In this document: piece after piece, positions 1 through 12,235 of the stretch
Numbering within the stretch: position 1 is the stretch's first letter
Layout of the letters: each line of letters opens with the position of its first letter
Origin: Cyanobacteria bacterium CYA
GTDB taxonomy: Bacteria > Planctomycetota > Phycisphaerae > Phycisphaerales > UBA1924
Reading direction: 5' to 3'
Assembly: GCA_008363215.1 (NCBI GenBank)
Contig: RHKP01000011.1
Location: 124,001-188,000 of the forward strand
Length of the DNA: 64,000 bases
The notes under the pieces: model-generated
The model's database searches: none
Seen by the model: the letters and a program-made list of their open reading frames with translations, nothing else
What the model was told of the DNA's origin: nothing
Position numbers and translations under genes: made by a program

Positions 1-2
1 GC

Positions 3-902
3 GCCAAGATGATCGTCGAGGGCGTGATGAGCGGGCAGCACCGCTCGCCGTACCAGGGAGTGAGTATCGAGTTTGCCCAGCACCGCCCGTACGTGGCCGG
101 CGACGACATCCGGCGTCTGGACTGGAAGGTCTACGGGCGGACGGACAAGTTGCACCTCAAGCAGTATCAGCAGGAGACGAACCTCGACCTGATCGTGCTG
201 GTGGATGCGTCGGGCTCCATGAACTTCGGGTCGCGCTCGTTCGAGGACGCCTCGGGCGTGGGGCGGAAGACTTCGCCGGACGGACGTTCGTACTGGTCGA
301 AGTTCGACCACGCGACGGCGACGGCCGCGGCGCTGGCGTACATCACGCTGCACCAGGGCGACCGTGTGGGCGTGGTGGTGTTTGCCGACGAGATCCGGCA
401 TATGGTGGCGCGGTCGAGCCAGCGCGGCACGTGGCGACAGGTGGTCGAGACACTGGCCCACCAGCCGGTCGATCGCCCGACCGACCTGCCGCGTGTGGTC
501 GACCAGTTGCTGGGCAAGGTTTCCAACCGCTGCCTGATTGCTCTGATCAGCGACCTGTTCGCCGACGCCGACGAGATTGCCGGTGCGTTGGCGAAGATCA
601 AGCACCGCGGGCACGATCTGATCATCTTCCAGATTCTCGACCGGGCCGAGGTGGAGTTTGACTTTGAGACGCTGTCGCGTTTCGAGGGACTGGAGGGTGA
701 GGCGAAACTCCACGTCGATCCGCGGGCGCTGCGGAAGGGGTATCTCGAGGCGCTGGGTGAGCACAACGAGCGCATCGCGCGCCTGGCGCGGTCGTTCGGA
801 TTTGATTACGAGCAGGTGCATACGAGTGACTGGTTGGGGCCGACGCTGGCGGCATTTGTCGCGCATCGCAATGCGCAGATCAAGAAGCGCAAGTACGGGT
901 GA
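3..902 (+). CDS. DUF58 domain protein with vWA-type MIDAS (5' end outside window)
   Basis: The reading frame is open to the first base of the window. The first visible residues (VEGVMSGQHRSPYQG, then the HRPYVAGDDIRRLDWK block) are the conserved core of DUF58 proteins, so the true start lies upstream and the ATG at 9 is internal. A complete MIDAS motif DASGS lies at about residue 66, within a von Willebrand A-like fold. DUF58 proteins typically sit beside a MoxR AAA ATPase, which would be expected just upstream of this window. The next gene starts 12 bases after the stop. The family is tied to envelope or metal-dependent assembly functions; the exact role here is unknown. Identification of the family is firm. 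Confidence 0.9.
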   Translation, partial: AKMIVEGVMSGQHRSPYQGVSIEFAQHRPYVAGDDIRRLDWKVYGRTDKLHLKQYQQETNLDLIVLVDASGSMNFGSRSFEDASGVGRKTSPDGRSYWSKFDHATATAAALAYITLHQGDRVGVVVFADEIRHMVARSSQRGTWRQVVETLAHQPVDRPTDLPRVVDQLLGKVSNRCLIALISDLFADADEIAGALAKIKHRGHDLIIFQILDRAEVEFDFETLSRFEGLEGEAKLHVDPRALRKGYLEALGEHNERIARLARSFGFDYEQVHTSDWLGPTLAAFVAHRNAQIKKRKYG

Positions 903-914
903 ACGGATTCACGC

Positions 915-3104
915 TTGCCATTGCAGATTGCACATCCCGCTCTTCTGGCCGCCGGGCTTGCGTGCGTCGCGATCCCGATTCTGGTGCATCTGCTGACGCG
1001 GCGACGCCGGCGGACGGTGCGATGGGGGGCGATGCGTTTCCTGCTCGAGGCGTATCGCAAGCAGAAGCGACGGCTGCAATTGGAGCAGTTGATTCTGCTG
1101 CTGATGCGGTGCGCGCTGGTGGGGCTGATCGGCCTGGCGGTGGCCGGGCCGATGCTGGGCGGGGGAGACACCGGGAGCAGGGCGCGGACGCTGGTGATCG
1201 TCATCGACGACTCAATCGCATCGGCGCTGGTGGGGGCGGACGGGCGCAGCGCGCTGGAGCGGTCGAAGGCTGCGGCGGTCGAGATGGTCAACGCGCTCGA
1301 CGCGGCCCGCGGCGACATGGCGGCGCTGGTCACGCTGGGCGCACCGGCGCAGATGCGGGTTCTGCCGCCGAGCAGTGACCTGGCGGGCGTGAGCCGGGCG
1401 ATCTCTCAGATCGAGGGGGTGCAGTCGAGCGCCGACTGGGCGGGGCTGAGCAGCGAACTGGACAGTTGGCTGACGCAGGCCGGCGTGAGCGCCGGGGTGC
1501 CCGAGGTCGTGGTTTACTCGCAGATGCTGGAAGGATCGGCCCCGATCGATCGCGCGATCAAGCCGCTTTCCCGACCCGTGCGGATGCGCTTGGCGCGGGT
1601 GGAGGATGCGGGTGCGGACAACGTCGGCATCGTCGAGGTGCGGCCGCCGCGATCGCTGCTGGTGGTGTCGGGGCTCGGTCCGGCCGATCTGGCCAGCCCG
1701 GTGCGTGTGCGGCTGATGCGATCGGGGGCACAACTGGACGACGGCGTGATCACGACGGTGACTGCGTGGCTCGACGGAGTGGGCGCGAGCGGGGTGTTGG
1801 GGGATTCGAGGCCGGTCGGGAAGGCGAGCGTGTCATGGTCGCAGGGTCAGGCCGAGGCCGACGCGTCGATCACGGTGAGTCCATCGGTGCTGGAAGGGGT
1901 GAGTTCGTCGGGCGTGCTGCGGGTGGAGATCGATCGCGATGCGCTGATGGATGACAATGCGGCCCGCGCGCCGATCGAACTGCGGCAGAAGTTGCGAGTG
2001 GGCCTGGTGGCGCCGACCCGGCTTGGGATGGTCGGGCTCGGGCAGTTCGACAGTGCCGACTGGGTGCGATTGGCGCTGATGCCCGGTGAAGAAGAGGCGG
2101 CGGGCATCGATGTGGCGGCGTTGCAGCCTGGTTCGCTCGATCGATCGCGTCTGGCGGGGCTGGACGCTGTGATCGTGCTGCGTCCGGACCTGGTGGTGGC
2201 GGGAGGGTGGGAGGCGTTGTCGCGCCTGGTGCACGAGGGCGGGATGCTGGTTGTTGCGCCGGCGGCGCAGACGGGCTCTCAGACGTGGACCGATGCGATG
2301 GTCGAGGCGCTGGGGTTGACGTGGACGATTTCGCGCGAGGCGGCGGCGCTGGACGCGGGCTCTGTACTGGCCGAGCCTTCGGGCGACGATCTGAGTTCGC
2401 TGCTGAGGGTGCTGGCAGGGGAACTGTCGTTCCTGGTGCGTTCGGTGCATGTGTCGCAGGCGCTGACGATCGAATCGCCTGAGCAGGACGTGCTGCTGCG
2501 GACGAGCGCCGGGCAGGTGTTCCTTGCGATGGGTCGACCCGAAGAGGCGCGCGGCGCGGTGGCGTTGTTTGCCAGCGCGATCGACCCGTCGTGGACTGAT
2601 CTGCCCACCAAGCCGATGATGGTGCCGCTGTTCCAGGAACTGGTGCGTCAGGGCGTGGCGCGCGGGGCACGGGGGTGGTCGGTGGTGGCCGGCGGTGTCC
2701 TGCCGGTGCGAGCGCCGGGCGGCGAGTTGTCGCCGGTCGGTGAAGGCCAGGGCGTACGTCTGCCCGAGCAGGGCATGCCCGGGCTGCGGCGATCGGGCGT
2801 GTGGACGGTGCGCGACGCCGAGGGGGTGTCGCGCGGCCTGCTCGTGGTCAATGCCGATGCCGCCGGCGCACGCACGGGCACACGCACGACTGAGCAGATC
2901 GAGCGTTGGCTGGGCTCGATGTCGCCCGGCGGGCTGGCACTCGCAGGCGGCACGGAGCAGCGCGGCCAAGACGGGCAAGCACACCGCCGACCCGACCTGG
3001 GGGGCTTGGCCTGGTTGGCATTTGCGGGCGCACTGCTGCTCGGGCTGGGCGAGATGTTCATGGCGCGCCTGGCAAGCCACGCTGACGCGGGAGGGGGCGC
3101 ATGA
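915..3104 (+). CDS. BatA-like membrane protein with degenerate vWA domain
   Basis: This is a 729-residue protein. Its N-terminus has the two-helix BatA-type arrangement: a helix at about 8-27 ending in a basic LTRRRRR stretch, then a second helix at about 59-79. A vWA-like domain follows, but the metal site reads DDSIAS (98-103) rather than DxSxS, so metal binding may be lost. The long periplasmic middle is beta-rich, and a final helix lies near residue 700-718. The start is TTG at 915, chosen because it directly precedes the conserved HPALLAAGLA segment. The stop overlaps the next start in an ATGA arrangement, implying translational coupling. It probably works with the flanking DUF58 and vWA proteins in an envelope complex; substrate and partners are not visible. 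Confidence 0.85.
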   Translation: MPLQIAHPALLAAGLACVAIPILVHLLTRRRRRTVRWGAMRFLLEAYRKQKRRLQLEQLILLLMRCALVGLIGLAVAGPMLGGGDTGSRARTLVIVIDDSIASALVGADGRSALERSKAAAVEMVNALDAARGDMAALVTLGAPAQMRVLPPSSDLAGVSRAISQIEGVQSSADWAGLSSELDSWLTQAGVSAGVPEVVVYSQMLEGSAPIDRAIKPLSRPVRMRLARVEDAGADNVGIVEVRPPRSLLVVSGLGPADLASPVRVRLMRSGAQLDDGVITTVTAWLDGVGASGVLGDSRPVGKASVSWSQGQAEADASITVSPSVLEGVSSSGVLRVEIDRDALMDDNAARAPIELRQKLRVGLVAPTRLGMVGLGQFDSADWVRLALMPGEEEAAGIDVAALQPGSLDRSRLAGLDAVIVLRPDLVVAGGWEALSRLVHEGGMLVVAPAAQTGSQTWTDAMVEALGLTWTISREAAALDAGSVLAEPSGDDLSSLLRVLAGELSFLVRSVHVSQALTIESPEQDVLLRTSAGQVFLAMGRPEEARGAVALFASAIDPSWTDLPTKPMMVPLFQELVRQGVARGARGWSVVAGGVLPVRAPGGELSPVGEGQGVRLPEQGMPGLRRSGVWTVRDAEGVSRGLLVVNADAAGARTGTRTTEQIERWLGSMSPGGLALAGGTEQRGQDGQAHRRPDLGGLAWLAFAGALLLGLGEMFMARLASHADAGGGA

Positions 3105-5437
3105 GCGGGCTGCTCGACGCCGTCTTCGGGCTTGAAGGTCTGGGTTTTTCCGATCCCGACGCGGTGCTGACCTTTGCGCGCCCCATTCCTGCGTGGGCCT
3201 GGGCGATCATTCTGGTCGCGATGGGTGTGTTGGTGGCGCTCTCATACGTGCGTCAACTGGCCGGGCGGCGCGCAAGGGTGCTGCTGGCGGGGGCGCGTGT
3301 GGCGCTGGTGGCGCTGCTGATGCTGGCTGCTACGGGTCCGCGCCTGACGCGCCATCACGAGCGCGTCGAGGAGGACTGGGTGGTCGTGATGCTGGATCGC
3401 TCGCGTTCGATGCTGATCCCCGACGCCCCCGGCGAGCAGGGGCGTGTAAGCCGCGACGAGCAGTTGCGGCGTGCCCTTGAGTCTTCGCGTGACCTGTTTG
3501 AGCGGCTGTCGCGTGAGAAGCGCGTGCTGTGGCTGGGTTTCGATTCCGGGTCGTTCGAGATGGGCGGTCCGGGACAGGATGAGACCTGGCTGGGTCAGCC
3601 GCAGGGGCGGCGCACGGTCATCGGGGCGTCGCTGGAGAGCGCCTTGCAGCGTGTCAGCGCCCGTCCGGTGTCGGGGGTTGTGCTGTTCAGTGACGGAAGG
3701 TCGAGCGATCAGTTGGAGCGTACGTTGCTGCGAGCGCTCGAATCGCAGCGCGTACCGGTGTTCGGCGTGCCGCTGGGCAGCACCGAGCCGATCGCCGACG
3801 CGGCCGTGCGGTCGGTGCGGGCGCCCGACGCGGTGTTTGCCGACGATCTGGTGACGGCCTCGGTGGAGTTGGAGCGGACCGGTGCGCCCTCGGACCCGGT
3901 GGAGATCGAACTGGTTGACCTGGACACCGGCGCGGTGCTTGACAGCGGCCGGGCGGAGTTTGACGAATCGGGGCGGGGCACGTCGTCGCTGCGTGTGCGG
4001 CTCGATCAGCCCGGGCGGCATCGGCTGAGCGTGCGACTGGTGAGCGGGAGCGAGGATCTGATCGCAGACAACAATGCGCAGGAGATCGGCGTCGAGGTGG
4101 TCGAGCGTCCGCTTCGGGCGCTGTACATTGACGGATATCCGCGCTGGGAGCAGCGGTACGTCAAGAACCTGCTGATGCGAGAGCGGTCGATCCAGTCGTC
4201 GTCGCTGCTGCTCAGCGCCAACCGGCGCTACCTTCAAGAGGGAAACGTCGACGTGGTGGCGTTGCCGCGCTCGGTGGAGGAGTGGGCGGGTTATGACGTC
4301 GTGATCATCGGCGACCTTCGTCCTGAGTTGCTGGGCGAGGAGACGCTGGCGCAGTTGCGTGAGCACGTGGCCGAACGCGGCGCCGGGCTGGTGTTCATCG
4401 CCGGGCCCGGCGCGCTGCCGCAAGCCTGGCGCAGCAGCCCGCTGGCCGACCTGATCCCGGTAGTGCTCGATTCTGAAGCAGTGATGCCGAGTTTTGACGA
4501 GCCGGTGACGATGACGAGCACGCCGGCGGCCGAGGCGCTGGGGTTGCTCCAACTCGCCGGGCATGCCGGGGGGGAGCCGGGCTGGCCCGTGTTGCTGAGC
4601 GATCCGAACACCGGGTGGTCGCTGCTGCGCTGGGCGCAGAAGATCGACCGTTCGCGCGTCAAGCCGGGTGTGGTGACGCTGGCGACGCTTTCGCCGGGCA
4701 GCGCGGGGATGACTCCTGCCGATTCTGAAACCTGGCCGGGAGTGCTGATGATGCGCTACGGCGCGGGGGCTTCGGTCTACGTCGCGACGGACGAGACATG
4801 GCGCTGGCGGTACGGGCGGGGCGAAGATCTGCCGGAGCGTTTCTGGGTGCCGATGATCCGGCAACTGGCCCGGGCCAGCGTGGCCCGCTCGCAGCGCAGC
4901 GCCCTGCTGAGCGTGACACCGGAAGAAGGGCTGGTGGGCCAGCCGGTGCGGGTCTTGGTGGAGTTGCTCGATCAGTCGCTGATCGACGCGCGTCCGGGCG
5001 TGGTAAGGGCGGCGGTCGTGGCCCCTGACCAGGCGCGAACGGACCTGCAACTGGAACCGCAGCCCGACGGACGCGGGCGCTTTTTCGCGGCCCAGTGGGT
5101 GCCCGAGCGTCCAGGACGCTTCGAGGTGCGGCTGTCCGATCCGCTCATCGGCAGCGTGGAGGGCTCGCGGAGCGTGCGTGTGGGATTGCCTGACGACGAA
5201 TGGCGTCGTCCGGAGACCGACCACGCTCTGCTGGCCGACTTGTCCGAGCGGACCGGAGGCGAGATGTTGGCGCCGGCGGATCTGGAAAGACTGGAAGAGT
5301 TGCTGCCGAATCGGGAGTTGACCGTATCGGGCGAGCCCGAGGTGCAGCCGTTGTGGGACCGCCCGGCGGTTCTGGTTGTGCTGATTGTGTTGTTGACGCT
5401 CGAATGGGTGGGTCGGAGGCTGATCCGTCTGGCATAA
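3101..5437 (+). CDS. Membrane vWA / glutamine amidotransferase-like protein
   Basis: This 778-residue protein has two N-terminal membrane helices (about 31-49 and 59-78). A vWA domain follows with an intact MIDAS motif DRSRS at 99-103. A middle region of about 330-460 (ALYIDGYPRWEQRYVKN and VVIIGDLRPELLG) resembles the class I glutamine amidotransferase-like fold often fused in planctomycete proteins of this type. It ends in a C-terminal helix followed by a basic tail. It overlaps the upstream gene by four bases. No catalytic Cys-His-Glu triad for a true amidotransferase was recognised. It is likely a periplasm-facing component of the DUF58/BatA cluster; the function is inferred from context only. 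Confidence 0.83.
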   Translation: MSGLLDAVFGLEGLGFSDPDAVLTFARPIPAWAWAIILVAMGVLVALSYVRQLAGRRARVLLAGARVALVALLMLAATGPRLTRHHERVEEDWVVVMLDRSRSMLIPDAPGEQGRVSRDEQLRRALESSRDLFERLSREKRVLWLGFDSGSFEMGGPGQDETWLGQPQGRRTVIGASLESALQRVSARPVSGVVLFSDGRSSDQLERTLLRALESQRVPVFGVPLGSTEPIADAAVRSVRAPDAVFADDLVTASVELERTGAPSDPVEIELVDLDTGAVLDSGRAEFDESGRGTSSLRVRLDQPGRHRLSVRLVSGSEDLIADNNAQEIGVEVVERPLRALYIDGYPRWEQRYVKNLLMRERSIQSSSLLLSANRRYLQEGNVDVVALPRSVEEWAGYDVVIIGDLRPELLGEETLAQLREHVAERGAGLVFIAGPGALPQAWRSSPLADLIPVVLDSEAVMPSFDEPVTMTSTPAAEALGLLQLAGHAGGEPGWPVLLSDPNTGWSLLRWAQKIDRSRVKPGVVTLATLSPGSAGMTPADSETWPGVLMMRYGAGASVYVATDETWRWRYGRGEDLPERFWVPMIRQLARASVARSQRSALLSVTPEEGLVGQPVRVLVELLDQSLIDARPGVVRAAVVAPDQARTDLQLEPQPDGRGRFFAAQWVPERPGRFEVRLSDPLIGSVEGSRSVRVGLPDDEWRRPETDHALLADLSERTGGEMLAPADLERLEELLPNRELTVSGEPEVQPLWDRPAVLVVLIVLLTLEWVGRRLIRLA

Positions 5438-5554
5438 CGAGGCTGGGACAGGCCCCATGCGGGTCGCGGTGGGGGCAAGCCGATAGGGTCTGGTTGTGCC
5501 CGCCGCTGCCTGCGCCCTGGGGAACAAGCGGGCGGGCGGGCGCATAGAGAGTTG

Positions 5555-8500
5555 ATGGAGCGGTTCTTGGAGCACGAGCAACGGCAATCCGGGAGCAGCG
5601 TGGCCGAACTGGAAGGCTATCTGCGCGCGCTGCGGGCGCGGGCTCGTGTGTTGCTGGTGATCCGGGCGGGGGCAATGTGGCTGGCGTATGCGGCGTCGGC
5701 GCTGCTGGTGGGCGGCGCCATCGACTACGTGCTGCGTTCGCCCACGCCGATTCGCGTGGCCGGTCTGGCGGGCGCCGTCGCGGTGGGGGCATGGGCGATC
5801 GTGCGGTCGGTGTGGCCGGCGATACGGTTTTGCCCGTCGCTGCCGGAGTTGGCATTGCGTCTGGAGGGTCGCGCGGGCGAGGGCGAACTGCGAGGTTGGC
5901 TGGCGTCGGCGCTGGAACTGGCCGACGAGCGGCGACATCGCGAGGAGTCGCCAGAACTGCGCGTACAGGCGATGGAAGAGGCGCTGTGCCGATGGAAGCG
6001 ATCGGCGAGGCGGGGTGTGCTGCGGGCCGGGCCTGCGGCCCAGTCGGTGCTGGTGATGTCGGTGGCTGCGGCGGCTCTGGCAGTGCTGGTGGTGCTGGAG
6101 CCCTCGCTGGCGCGCATCGGCGCCAAGCGCATGCTGGCGCCGTGGATGGGCGCTGAGTGGCCCAGGCGGCAGTTGATCGTCGACCTGACGCCGATCGAGG
6201 TGCATCCGATTGACGAGGCACTGCCGATGCGTGCGGTGGTGGTGCGATCCAATCGCGTGGTGGGCGACACGCCGGTCCGGGTGGAGTATCGAGCGATCGT
6301 CGGCGGCGAGCCAGGGCCTTGGCGCACGGCGATGCTGACCGGGCAGAAGCGGCGTACGGCGCTGCGCGAACTGGGACTTGAGGCCGGCGGGCAGGGTGAG
6401 TTGTACGAGCGTCTGATCGACCCGGGCGAGGCGATCACGTCGGCGCAGGGCGACGAGGGTCTCATCGAGTATCGCTTCTTCACGGAGGACGATCAGACGC
6501 TCACACAGCGCGTGCAGGTCGTGCGTCCGCCGCGCGTGATTGAGGCTCGCCTGAGCGTGTACCCGCCCGAGTACGCCATGCCTGACGCGGAGCGGGCGGG
6601 CGTGGTCTTCGGTGCGAACATCGACCTGGGGCCGGGCGACGACGCGCGGGCGACGGTCAGCGACGTGCTCGCCGGCTCGCGCGTCGAACTGGTGGTGCAG
6701 TCGAGCAAGCCGATTCCGGAGTCGACTGAGCCGCCCGTCTGGCTTTCCGATCTGGAGGACGGCGCCCGCCGGTTCGCGTGGCAAACGCTGGGCGATCGCG
6801 TGAGGGTGGAAGCGGTGCTCGATCGTTCGGTGCGGGTGCCGGTGGAACTGACGGACAAGTTTGGCTTCCGCAGCCGCGAGGAATCGGTCTACAGCCTCGA
6901 CGTGCGGGCCGATGATCCGCCTGAGTTGACGATCGTGCGGCCGGAGAGCGATGAACAGGTGATTCCTTCGGCGGTGGTGTCGATTGCCGCCGAGGCGCGT
7001 GATGATCTCGGCGTGGTCAGCGCGACGATTGAACATCGGCTGGCGCGGAGGCCTTCGGGCTCCGAAGGCGCTCCGCCCGCCAGCGAGGAGCCGTGGAGCG
7101 TGCTGGCCGAATGGAGCGGGGCGCCTGGCGCGACGGGCTCGATCGAAGGCAGTCTGGAAGTGTCCGGTCTGGGTGCGACGCCGGGCGACGAGGTGTGGGT
7201 CACGGCGACGGCGTCTGACACGTTCGCGGCCGCGGGGCTGGGACGTGAGCCCGTGCGATCGAGCGTGCGGCGGCTGCGGATCATCACCCAGAGCGAACTG
7301 CTGGAGCAGATGCAGGCCGAACTGAGCGGACTGCGCCAGACGGCCATGCGTCTTGATGAGCAGCAGGCCCAACTGGGCGAGCGTTTGCGCGTCGAGGGCG
7401 CGACGCGGGGATTGGCGGTGCAGCAGGCCGATCTGGGCGAACGCGTTGCGACGCAGCAGGGAACGCTCGATCGGCTCATGCAGCGTGCGTCGCGCAACGG
7501 GCTGAACGATCCTGGGCTGACCGGACTGCTCGAAGATGCCTTGCGGGCGCTGCAGCAGGCGAGTGCGGCTTCGGATCGCGCTTCCGAGCAGATCGCCCAG
7601 GGGCAGGCCGAGCACGGCGAGCGCGAGCAGCAGCAGGTGCGTGATGAACTGGCCGGGCTGGTCGACCTGCTCGATCGCGGGGAGGACGGGTGGGTGGCCA
7701 GGCGATCGGTCGAACGCCTGATCGAGGAGCAACGTCGGCTGATGGAGCAGACGCGTCAGGCGGGCGAGCGCATGATCGGTCGGAATGCCGAGCAGTTGAC
7801 CCCGCAGGAGCGCAGCGAACTGGACCTGATCGCCGAGCGCCAGCGTGAGGCGTCGCGCCGGGCGGCCGAAGCGATCGACGAACTGAGCGGGCGGGCGCAG
7901 CAGTTGAGTCGGTCGGATCCGTCGCAGTCCGGGGCGATGGCCGAGGCTGCCAGACAGGGACGTCAGCAGCAGGTGCCCCAGCGACTCGAGCAAGCGGCTT
8001 CGGACGTGGAGCAGAACCGCACGTCGAGCGCGCAATCGGCCCAGCAGTCGGCGCTCGACGCGCTCGAACAGATGCTTGACGAACTCGAGAACGCACAGCG
8101 GCACCGCAACGCGGCCTTGCTGCGTCAGTTGGCCAGCCTGATCGAATCGCTGCGCGGGCTTATCTCGGGGCAGGAGGGGCAGATCGAGGCGCTGACGGCG
8201 GCGCGGGCTTCCGGGCAGGTCTCGGGGCTTGATTCGGGGATGATCCGCCTGCACGACAACACGCTGGCGGTGCTCGCCGATGCGCAGCAGCCGGACCTGG
8301 CGCCCGTGCGCACGCCGATGGAGGAGGCTCGCACCTCGCAGGAGTCGGCGATCACGGCGTTGCGCTCCATCCCGTCCGATCTTGACACGGCCGGTCGGGG
8401 CGAGCAGGCGAGTCTCCTGAAACTGCGTGACGCGTTATCCGAGGCCGAGCGCCTGGAAGAGAAGGCCCGGCGTGAGGAGCAGGAGCGCATCCGGCGCGAA

Positions 8501-9162
8501 CTGCGGCAGGCGTATCGCGAGCAACTCGAGCAGCAGGTGGTGGTACGTGATGAAGCGTCGCAACTGACCGGACGCGCACTGTCGCGGCGCGAGCGGGCGT
8601 CGGCACGCGGACTGGGTCAGCGTCAGCAGACGATTCACGATGCTCTTGACGATCTGCTCAAGAGCACCGAGGGGCTCAGCGAGGCGGCCGTGTTCGACTT
8701 TGCGCATCGTCGCCTGAGCACCCTGACCAGCGCGAGCGCCGAGCAGTTGGGGCTGGGCGAAGTCGACCAGCGGGCCATGAGCCGGATGGAGGAATCGGTC
8801 GCCCTGCTCCGTTCGCTCGTCGACGCGCTGGCACAGTCGCAGGGGCAGAACGAGTTTGACTCCGGTGCGGCCGACGCGGGCGGCGGCGGCGACAGCGGCG
8901 GCTCCGACGCGCAGGGTCAGCAGCAAGGTCTGCTCCCGCCTATCGCCGAACTCAAACTCCTGCGATCGATGCAGGCGCTGGTCGCTCAGCAGACGCGAGC
9001 GCTTGGCGACGCGGGCGCGGCCGCGGGAGAGGCGGGGCGGTTGCAGGAGCAACTGGCCGAGCAGGCGACATCACTCATCGAGCGCATGCAGCGGGGGAGC
9101 GGGTCGCAGACGCCGCCGGGTGAGAACCCGCCGGGCGAACAGTCGCCGGGAGAGTCGACGCC

Positions 9163-9166
<4 letters not shown>
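5555..9166 (+). CDS. Large DUF4175-like membrane protein with long coiled-coil tail
   Basis: This protein of about 1203 residues has two membrane helices within residues 30-85 and a third near 155-175. A beta-rich region with Ig-like repeats extends to about residue 570. From there a very Gln/Glu/Arg/Ala-rich stretch of about 600 residues is predicted by eye to be coiled coil, and the tail is Gly/Ser/Pro-rich. The layout matches DUF4175-type proteins found next to BatA/vWA genes in planctomycetes. TTG at 5552 is directly followed by ATG at 5555, which is preferred. The 114 bases upstream hold no gene. The next gene overlaps by four bases (ATGA). The function is unknown; a scaffold role across the periplasm is inferred. 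Confidence 0.78.
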
Positions 9167-9848
<682 letters not shown>

Positions 9849-9852
<4 letters not shown>

Positions 9853-10979
9853 ACGCGCGGCCACTCGTGGCGATGACGGTTGGTGCGTTGGTTGCCGCCA
9901 ATGGCGCGGCACAGGAATCCAATCCCGACGCCGCACCACCTGCCGCGCCGCCAGCGGCAACGCCACCGGCTGATTCGGCTCGGCCTGACGTGTCCCGCCC
10001 CTCGGCCGAGAACAATGCTCTGGCCGACGAGATCACGCCCGAACTCGACGCGGCTGTGGCGCGTGGGCTTGCCTACCTGGCCACGCAGCAGCAGCCCGAT
10101 GGTTCGTTCAGCGGCGGGCGATTCGGTCGCAACGTGGCGATCACTGCTCTGGCCTGCCTGGCATTCATGGGTGACGGGAACCTGCCCGGCCGCGGCGACT
10201 ACGGCGACGTGGTCGATCGCGGGCTTGAGTTCATCCTCGACAACAGCGCCGAGAACGGGCTCATCGCCGCCGACGCCGCCAACGGGCCCATGTACGGGCA
10301 CGGCTTTGCCGCGCTGTTCCTCGGCGAGGTCTACGGCATGACCAGCGGAGGCGCCGACACCGAGCGTGCCGCCCGTGTTCACGAGGCCCTCGTCAAGGCC
10401 GTCCGTCTCATCGAGCAGACCCAGAACGAAGAGGGCGGGTGGCGCTACAACCCCGTGCCCTACGACGCCGATATCAGCGTCACCATTTGCCAGGTCATGG
10501 CCCTGCGCTCGGCGCGCAACGCCGGCATCGAGGTCAACAAGGACGTTATCGACAAGGCTGTCAAGTATGTCCGCCAGTGCCAGAACCGCGACGGCGGATT
10601 CCGCTATCAGAGCGATATCGGCCCGAGCGCATGGCCTCGCTCGGCGGCCGGCATCGCCAGTTTGTTCTACGCCGGCATCTACGACGACGACGCGATTGAC
10701 TCCGGGCTTGACTACCTCGATGAGAACGCGCTGCCCGGCAAGACCAATCCCGCCCGCGCCCACTACTTCTACGGACATTACTACGCTGTGCAGGCAAACT
10801 ATCTCGCCGGCGGCGAGCACTGGGCGCGCTGGTGGGCAGCCATTCGCACCGAACTGCTGGGCGAACAGTTGGCTGACGGCTCGTGGCTCGATCGCAGCGT
10901 GGGCGATGCATACGGCTCAGCGATGGCTCTGATCATCCTGCAGATGCCCAAACGCTACCTGCCGATCTTCCAGAAGTGA
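9849..10979 (+). CDS. Exported prenyltransferase/squalene-oxidase-repeat (alpha/alpha-toroid) protein
   Basis: The 376-residue product begins at GTG 9849, overlapping the previous stop (GTGA). A signal peptide ends near an NGAAQ site and is followed by a Pro/Ala linker. The body has three or more repeats with QPDGSF, EEGGWRY and RDGGFRY cores spaced by helices, the signature of the squalene cyclase/prenyltransferase alpha/alpha barrel. The DxDD catalytic acid motif of class II terpene cyclases is not present (the closest is YDADIS), so a cyclase reaction is unlikely. Planctomycetes carry many such exported toroid proteins of unknown role next to DUF58/vWA genes. It probably serves as a binding domain in the same envelope system. 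Confidence 0.8.
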
Positions 10980-10986
10980 GGTTGCC

Positions 10987-12186
10987 GTGTCGTTGACCAC
11001 CGTCATGCTGGTATCCGGGCTCGCGGGCGCTGCGCAACCGAACAGCCCCGTATCCACGTGGATCGCCTGGAACGCGCGCCTCGAGCCGGTTTCCGGGCAA
11101 CTGGTCAGCATCAACGCCGATTCGGTGCGCCTGCGGGACGAGCGAGGGCGAACGGTCGACCTGCGCCGCGCCGACCTGGTGGCGCTGATGCTCGAACCGC
11201 ACAGGGGCACGGAGCCGCCCGAGGTCGAACCTCTGTCGCCCGGGCAGAACCGCGCAGGCATCGTCTGGCTGGTCGACGGCCAGCGTTGGCGGGCCGAGGT
11301 GCTCCCCGACTCTCCGCAGGGTGAGGTGGCGCTGCTCGTCGGCGGCGTCGGGCGCGTCGACGTGGCTCTCGACGTGATCGCGAGCATCATCCTTGATGGC
11401 GCCGCGACGGAGGCGACGGGTTCGTCCGACCGCGTGCGGCTTTCCAACGCCGACGTGATCGAGGGCACCGTGCTGGGCATCGGTTCGCAGGTGGAGATCG
11501 AGAGTGACACCGACGTGCGCGCTCCGATCGAAAGTGTCGCCTCCGTGCAACTGGTCAATCCGCCCCTGCCACCCGCTTCCATGCGCCTCTGGATGAGCGA
11601 CGGCTCGGTTTTCGCAGCCCAGGCGCTGATCGGCGACGACCTGTCTGCCCTGCGCTGCGAGGCCGTCGCGCCTGATCCTGACGGGTGGAGGGCCTTCGGA
11701 CAGGTGCGCGCGGTCGATGCGGCCTTTGGGCGCTCGCTTCAGGGCGTCGAATACGCACCGCATCGCCTGGTACCGCTCGGTTCGCTCGAACTGCTGTCCT
11801 CCAGGCCCGAGGGCGAGCGCCGGTGGGCACCTCCGCCCCACATACGGGCACCCGGGCTGCTCGGCCTGTCCGATATCGAACTGTCAGGTCCGATGCTGGT
11901 CGAGTGGCAACTCCCGCGGCGCGGGCAGCGTGTCTCGGGCACGGCCGCGCTTGTGCATCCGGACAGCCCCTGGGCCGACTGCGTGGTGCGCATCGAGCAG
12001 GGCGTGCGTGTGTTGTGGGAACAGCGATTGAACGCGGGCACGCCCTCGGCCTCCTTCGTCGTGGAGATCGAGGCGAGCGCGCCGATCGGCGTGCGCGTGC
12101 TGCCGGGCGAGCGCGGGCCGGTGCATGACGCCGTGCGCATTGAGCGGGGCTGGGTGCTACTTGAACCCCCGGGCGAAAGCGGGTGA
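10987..12186 (+). CDS. Exported beta-rich protein, NPCBM-like C-terminus
   Basis: This 399-residue protein starts at GTG 10987, eight bases after the previous stop. It has a short N-terminal signal ([16 protein letters not shown]). The N-terminal half has two repeats of an SM-like beta pattern ([17 protein letters not shown] and [19 protein letters not shown]). The last ~100 residues ([16 protein letters not shown] through IGVRVLPGE) resemble the NPCBM carbohydrate-binding fold. No catalytic residues were recognised. It is the last exported member of the overlapping envelope cluster; a binding or structural role is inferred from domains and position. Confidence 0.65.
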   Translation: MSLTTVMLVSGLAGAAQPNSPVSTWIAWNARLEPVSGQLVSINADSVRLRDERGRTVDLRRADLVALMLEPHRGTEPPEVEPLSPGQNRAGIVWLVDGQRWRAEVLPDSPQGEVALLVGGVGRVDVALDVIASIILDGAATEATGSSDRVRLSNADVIEGTVLGIGSQVEIESDTDVRAPIESVASVQLVNPPLPPASMRLWMSDGSVFAAQALIGDDLSALRCEAVAPDPDGWRAFGQVRAVDAAFGRSLQGVEYAPHRLVPLGSLELLSSRPEGERRWAPPPHIRAPGLLGLSDIELSGPMLVEWQLPRRGQRVSGTAALVHPDSPWADCVVRIEQGVRVLWEQRLNAGTPSASFVVEIEASAPIGVRVLPGERGPVHDAVRIERGWVLLEPPGESG

Positions 12187-12235
12187 GCGGGTTTCCCAAA
12201 GACTCCCCGGGCTCATGCCCGGAAGGAGTTGGTGG

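Noticed and set aside
3242-8254. 1670-codon open frame on the minus strand
   Set aside because: It is a GC-rich shadow of three well-supported plus-strand genes; its translation is Arg/His/Pro-rich with no domain and no ribosome site.
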